Shown here in pieces: positions 25,699 through 27,830 of a stretch of DNA of 27,830 nt; position 1 is the first letter of the stretch; every line of letters begins with the position of its first letter. A program made the position numbers and the translations under genes. Where the stretch lies: the NCBI GenBank assembly GCA_037147175.1, contig JBAWVS010000030.1, positions 1-27,830 of the forward strand. The letters run 5' to 3'. A model generated the notes under the pieces. It was not told the origin of the DNA. It ran no database searches and worked only from the letters and a program-made list of their open reading frames with translations. The DNA is from a bacterium (GTDB lineage: Bacteria > Cyanobacteriota > Vampirovibrionia > Gastranaerophilales > UBA9971).

Positions 25699-25740
25699 GG
25701 CATTGCGAAGAGATGCTTATGCCGAAGCAGTAAACTGTCC
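25699..25740. repeat. Degenerate dispersed repeat (CATTGCGA...CGAAGCA family)
   Basis: TGGCATTGCGAAGAGATGC... followed by ...GCCGAAGCAGTAAACTGTCC resembles the widespread bacterial repeat of the form GTCATTGCGAGGAG..GACGAAGCAATCTG. It ends in CTGTCC, as do the half-elements at 6722-6729 and 6760-6767. It abuts the radA ribosome site, so it lies in the radA leader or promoter. The assignment is from memory of the repeat's form. Confidence 0.5.
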
Positions 25741-25775
25741 GTTAGTGTATTGAAACTTTACGTAGTTTTCCTGAT

Positions 25776-25803
25776 AGATCCTTCGCCTCGCTCAGGATGA
25801 CAT
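25776..25803. repeat. Dispersed repeat half-element (AGATCCTTCG..CTCAGGATGACA)
   Basis: On the opposite strand it reads TGTCATCCTGAGCGAGGCGAAGGATCT, the same family as the inner arms of the inverted-repeat element at 6697-6797. CCTGA and TCAGG inside it allow a small hairpin. It lies in the spacer between radA and the chemoreceptor. Confidence 0.65.
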
Positions 25804-25829
25804 ATTATACTGAAACGAGTTTATTTTCA

Positions 25830-25855
25830 GGAAAACCGGCAAAGCCGGATTTTCC
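25830..25855. repeat. Strong hairpin, possible terminator
   Basis: GGAAAACCGGC (25830-25840), loop AAA, then GCCGGATTTTCC (25844-25855) pair with one unpaired A. It lies about 150 bases past the chemoreceptor stop on the minus strand. No long T-run follows on either strand, so it is a processing or weak terminator hairpin at best. Confidence 0.55.
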
Positions 25856-25878
25856 CGACAAGCATCACTCCTAAAAGC

Positions 25879-25934
25879 TATAGTGCTTTCGCAAAAAATA
25901 TTTCATTTCTTAATTACTTTTTCAGAGCACTATA
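25879..25934. repeat. Inverted repeat with long loop in the radA-chemoreceptor spacer
   Basis: TATAGTGCT (25879-25887) and AGCACTATA (25926-25934) are perfect 9-bp inverted copies separated by 38 AT-rich bases. With the other repeats they account for most structure in the gene-free stretch 25683-26006; the rest is featureless AT-rich sequence. Confidence 0.5.
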
Positions 25935-26006
25935 ATAAAATTATACCTGTTAATGAATTTCTGTCTAAATTTTTATATAATTACGTAATTACTGTATTGA
26001 ATATTC

Positions 26007-27728
26007 TTAAATTTTAAACACAGATACATGTTTGTTTAGATTTTCTGCAATTTTAGCCAGATTATCTATACTTGTTGATATTTCTGATACATTTGAGCTT
26101 TGTTCTTCTGAAATACTGGAAATTTCTTGTGATTGAGCTGCCGTTTCTTCTGTAATTGCAGCAACACCATCCATAAGCTCAACTACTTGTTCTGATTCTC
26201 TAACAAGATTGCCGGAAACAGACAAAACATCTTTAGCCTGCTTGTTAACATTTTGAGCAACTATAAGTATTTCTTTTAAACTGTTTCCAACATTTTCTAT
26301 AGTAATCACACCTTCATTAATTTCATATACACCTTTATCCATATCTGCGACCACTTTATCCGTCATAGATTTAACTTCTTTTACAATTTCAGTAATTTTA
26401 TCTGTAGACAGTGCCGATTGATTTGCCAATTTTTTTACCTCTGCAGCCACTACAGCAAAGCCTTTTCCTTGCTCGCCAGCTCTTGCTGCTTCTATAGCCG
26501 CATTTAAAGCGAGCAAATTGGTTTGTTCCGCTATATTTTTAATCAACTCAACAATTTGTTCAATTTCATTTCCGAGTATTCCCAGCTTATTGGCTGTTAT
26601 AGAAGTTTTAACAGCCGTATTTTTAATCTCATTAATTTTAAAAATAGCGTTTTCTGCTTCTTTATAGCCGTTATTTGCTCCTTCTTCCGCAAGAACAGAC
26701 ATTTTTACAACATTATCGGCATTAATATTTATTTGTTTTACAACTGAACTGATTTTACTAAGCCCCTCAACACTTATAGAAACATTTTCTGCTTGACTTT
26801 GAGCACCGACAGCCAGTTGACTTACGCTGCTTGCCACTTGCTGTGAACCTTGAGAAACCTGATTTGTCGACTCAGCTATTTCCTCGGATCGAAGAACTAT
26901 TTCTTCAATTAATTTTGTCACTTCTCCTATAAGCTGCCTGAGATTTTTAACTGTTGAATTTACTGCATTTGTAAGAATCCCTGTCTCATCTTTAGAATCG
27001 TTACAAATTTTATCGACTGTAAGATCACCTTTTGAAATTTCATTTAAAACTACAGTTGCAGCCTTTATAGGGTCTGCCAGTATTGTGACAACCCAAATAC
27101 CGATAAAAATGGCCAAAACACCTGCTACCACAACTATTACAGCAACAATATTTATAGATAAAACCGATTCACTTTTTACCAATTTAATTATTTGTTGCGC
27201 CTGATTGGCATTATAATTAACTAAATTTTCAATAGATGCTTCTAAATCCGCTACACTATTTTGATTAGCTGTTAAATAAGCGAATGCCTGCTGATTTTTA
27301 TGCTCATTAATCAATTCAATGACTTTTGACTGTAAATTTATATAATTATCACTTAATTTATTAAACTCTATAAGTTTGTTTTTTTCATAAGAATCAAGTT
27401 TAAGAGCAGAAAATTCAGCCATTAACTTTTTAGCAGTTATTCTATTATTATTAATCTCTTGAATAATTTTCTGTTTATCTTCATTATTTTTTACACTGCA
27501 TAGTTTTAATAATTCCGATTCAATTTTAGCAGAATTATTATCAGCTTTATTCAAAAGCATAGCAGGCAAAAAGTTATCATCATGAAGCTTTGAGGTATTA
27601 TTAGCACCTTTTGCCGTAAAATAAAGACCTATACCTCCAATAAAAATGATAAAAAGAAATGCCAAAATGAATGAATATAGTATTTTTTGAGAAATTTTCA
27701 AATCTTTGATTAAAGTAATTACAGTCAT
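26007..27728 (-). CDS. Methyl-accepting chemotaxis protein with 4-helix-bundle sensor
   Basis: 573 residues with the classic layout. There is a short cytoplasmic start, TM1 at about 16-37, a periplasmic helical region of ~155 residues resembling the 4HB_MCP ligand-binding domain, and TM2 at about 190-214. A HAMP linker (about 215-270) and a long cytoplasmic coiled-coil signalling domain follow. The hairpin tip (about 396-428) keeps the CheA/CheW-contact consensus [28 protein letters not shown]. Ala/Ser/Glu/Gln-rich stretches on both sides could be methylation sites. No CheR-tethering pentapeptide is present; it ends KHVSVFKI. The ligand cannot be predicted. AAGGGA lies five bases before the ATG, and a good promoter lies upstream. 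No che genes are adjacent, so it is an orphan receptor. Confidence 0.95.
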   Translation of the reverse strand: MTVITLIKDLKISQKILYSFILAFLFIIFIGGIGLYFTAKGANNTSKLHDDNFLPAMLLNKADNNSAKIESELLKLCSVKNNEDKQKIIQEINNNRITAKKLMAEFSALKLDSYEKNKLIEFNKLSDNYINLQSKVIELINEHKNQQAFAYLTANQNSVADLEASIENLVNYNANQAQQIIKLVKSESVLSINIVAVIVVVAGVLAIFIGIWVVTILADPIKAATVVLNEISKGDLTVDKICNDSKDETGILTNAVNSTVKNLRQLIGEVTKLIEEIVLRSEEIAESTNQVSQGSQQVASSVSQLAVGAQSQAENVSISVEGLSKISSVVKQININADNVVKMSVLAEEGANNGYKEAENAIFKINEIKNTAVKTSITANKLGILGNEIEQIVELIKNIAEQTNLLALNAAIEAARAGEQGKGFAVVAAEVKKLANQSALSTDKITEIVKEVKSMTDKVVADMDKGVYEINEGVITIENVGNSLKEILIVAQNVNKQAKDVLSVSGNLVRESEQVVELMDGVAAITEETAAQSQEISSISEEQSSNVSEISTSIDNLAKIAENLNKHVSVFKI

Positions 27729-27766
27729 ATTTTTCCCTTATATTTTTTATAATTATTTCTAAATCC

Positions 27767-27795
27767 ATTATACTGTATTAACAGGAGTTACGCAA
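27767..27795 (-). promoter_or_regulatory. Promoter of the chemoreceptor gene
   Basis: On the minus strand, -35-like TTGCGT (27790-27795), a 17-base spacer and a perfect -10 TATAAT (27767-27772). The leader would be about 30 bases. It is a sigma-70-type site, not sigma-28. Confidence 0.6.
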
Positions 27796-27830
27796 AGTAA
27801 TTTAAAATATTAAAAATAAAGAATCCTGAC

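Overview
The window is AT-rich bacterial chromosome carrying mostly housekeeping genes, with several genes I could not assign to any family. No phage, conjugative element, transposase or CRISPR array is visible. My best guess for the source is an uncultured, flagellated, non-photosynthetic relative of the cyanobacteria (Vampirovibrionia/'Melainabacteria', Gastranaerophilales-like). That is an inference from the AT richness, the lineage-specific unknown proteins and the gene mix (aspartate-oxidase NAD route, futalosine menaquinone route, flagellin plus chemoreceptor). Marker-gene phylogeny would decide it.

Layout, left to right. Bases 1-582 hold a start-less open-frame remnant, a bidirectional terminator hairpin and tRNA-Gln(UUG) on the minus strand with a good promoter. 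Bases 583-4636 are a plus-strand block: nadB and nadC (aspartate to nicotinate mononucleotide, without nadA here), an unknown 189-residue protein, and prephenate dehydratase pheA. A large unknown membrane-associated protein (635 residues) lies convergent to pheA. It is followed by a gene-free stretch filled by a nested inverted-repeat element, then flagellin on the minus strand with a strong terminator. rsmI (16S rRNA methyltransferase) faces a small unknown membrane protein.

Bases 9602-14283 hold the most unusual locus. A 1333-residue protein contains two successive SF1 helicase modules; the first is degenerate in its late motifs and the second is complete. It overlaps by 4 bp a separate 227-residue PD-(D/E)XK nuclease with a probable Fe-S cluster. 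Together they look like an AddAB/AdnAB/RecBCD-type end-resection machine with its parts arranged differently. Next come a lone ribbon-helix-helix regulator, a PilZ c-di-GMP receptor, and a GlmS-like sugar-phosphate isomerase/deaminase lacking the glutaminase domain. A 55-residue small ORF then overlaps the start of hemW, and an unknown 354-residue protein with a glycine/alanine-rich hydrophobic segment follows.

Bases 19326-22613 are minus strand: groEL, groES and mqnE (futalosine-pathway menaquinone synthesis). A 725-bp gene-free stretch follows, with a duplicated ~70-bp GC-rich repeat and a perfect palindrome. The right end holds a FlgM-like anti-sigma-28 candidate, a YkgJ-type Cys-cluster protein, radA, a repeat- and hairpin-rich spacer, and a methyl-accepting chemotaxis protein with its own promoter.

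Motility genes (flagellin, FlgM-like, PilZ, chemoreceptor) are scattered singly through the window and not grouped in one operon. DNA-repair genes (helicase-nuclease pair, radA) and cofactor genes (nadBC, hemW, mqnE) make up most of the rest.
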